Positions 63,507 through 64,000 of a stretch of 64,000 nt of DNA are shown here, in pieces. The number at the start of each line of letters is the position of its first letter. Positions within the stretch are counted from its first letter, which is position 1. The notes beneath the pieces were generated by a model that saw only the letters and a program-made list of their open reading frames with translations, made no database searches and was not told where the DNA came from. The translations under genes and the position numbers were made by a program. Source of the DNA: an uncultured Lachnospiraceae bacterium (GTDB lineage Bacteria > Bacillota > Clostridia > Lachnospirales > Lachnospiraceae); NCBI GenBank assembly GCA_910577275.1, contig CAJTMW010000010.1, positions 88,495 to 152,494 on the forward strand. Direction: 5' to 3'.

Positions 63507-64000
63507 AATTTGCGTTGTGTTGGAAGCGTTATCAATTGCAGTATGTTTGCATCGCTTGTATGGGAAGAAATTCAGATTTGATATTGCGACAGCCAGTCTG
63601 ATGACAATTGAAATGATAATGATGCAGGCGATAGATTATTTTGGGTGGCCGAAAGAGTTATCTATGTTGTTTTATCCGATTATTGCGGGTTATTGTGTTG
63701 TAGAGTTTGGATTTGATATTAAAAAGTTAATAATAAATAATATATTGAATGCTATTATTATATCTATACTTCAGATGATTGTGATGATGTTATTATATAT
63801 GTTTGATAATCAAAAGATGATTATTGGCATGCGGTTATTGTGTTCAAATATTTTTGTTTTAATAATAGTAACATTAATATTTCCCAAAATAAAGTTAACG
63901 TGGTTATGTAATTTGTTGATAGATAAAGAAAAGATTTTGGTTCTTGCTTTAGTTCTTTGCATATTAATAATAGTTTTTTGGTTAACCAATTTTAAAAATT
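63496..64000 (+). CDS. Polytopic membrane sensor, probable GHKL kinase (3'-truncated)
   Basis: ATG at 63496 overlaps the LytTR gene stop by 11 bp, and the frame is open to the window end. The 168 visible residues begin MVDRICVVLEALSIAVCLHR and form five or six hydrophobic segments, as in the sensor half of AgrC-like kinases. The catalytic domain lies outside the window. Codon use is visibly AT-rich compared with its neighbours. Confidence 0.7.
   Translation, partial: MVDRICVVLEALSIAVCLHRLYGKKFRFDIATASLMTIEMIMMQAIDYFGWPKELSMLFYPIIAGYCVVEFGFDIKKLIINNILNAIIISILQMIVMMLLYMFDNQKMIIGMRLLCSNIFVLIIVTLIFPKIKLTWLCNLLIDKEKILVLALVLCILIIVFWLTNFKN

Noticed and set aside
1..64000. tRNA or rRNA genes
   Set aside because: I saw no cloverleaf-like segments with conserved GTTCGA-type arms and CCA ends, and no rRNA sequence.

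Overview
The window looks like a chromosomal segment of a Lachnospiraceae-type gut Clostridium (Firmicutes). Supporting signs are strong AGGAGG-type ribosome binding sites with frequent TTG and GTG starts, a YesM/YesN-type two-component pair beside a sugar ABC transporter, rubrerythrin, a DUF5050-like protein, PyrB/PyrI and a FolB-FolK fusion. The species cannot be named from sequence alone. By eye, about 5.4-31.1 kb is more AT-rich than its flanks, which fits acquired DNA.

Layout. 1-5.1 kb: the end of a hybrid histidine kinase, endonuclease III, and a cadmium/zinc efflux operon (ArsR repressor, small HMA protein, P1B ATPase). 5.4-31.1 kb: a large type III CRISPR island. 31.4-37.9 kb: a secreted FG-GAP-like protein, an OmpR-type two-component system with an accessory protein, a cell-wall amidase, rubrerythrin and a VanZ-like protein. 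38-48 kb: pyrBI, a nitroreductase, small membrane proteins, a folate operon (folC-folE-folP-folBK), an SdpR/SdpI-like pair and a DUF5050-like protein. 48-60.2 kb: a glycoside-utilisation locus (YesM kinase, frameshifted YesN regulator, two permeases, binding protein, GH31 and GH3 enzymes). 60.2-64 kb: an AAA-ATPase/PD-(D/E)XK protein, an XRE regulator, a LytTR regulator and the start of a membrane sensor.

The CRISPR island. Cas6 stands alone at the left. A transport cassette of unknown role (ABC exporter, two tiny proteins, a 193-aa protein and an ion-transporter-superfamily permease) separates it from the effector operon. That operon is a CARF-HEPN nuclease, a Csx20-like small protein, an HD-less Cas10, a Cas7-Cas5-Cas11-like fusion, a double Cas7, Csx19 and a Cas7 with insertion. 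This composition is the type III-D2/III-Dv variant, the branch related to the single-protein III-E effectors. It is followed by a CARF protein paired with a sigma-factor-like protein. Next come a leader with a clear promoter and a 4-repeat array, a transposase scrap, a second CARF-HEPN gene, cas1, cas2 and a reverse transcriptase-primase fusion. A second leader with one degenerate repeat closes the island.

Main oddity. The crRNA-guided effector genes are all intact. Both CARF-HEPN nucleases and two of the three adaptation genes carry lesions: three in-frame TAG codons and two one-base frameshifts. This looks either like selective silencing of collateral-toxicity and spacer-acquisition functions or like a recoding or readthrough arrangement. 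The two leaders share an identical promoter and a palindrome that differs by a compensatory base-pair change. The paired leaders, the lone repeat with an altered 8-nt tag, and the CARF/sigma-like pair are the best candidates for undescribed biology here.
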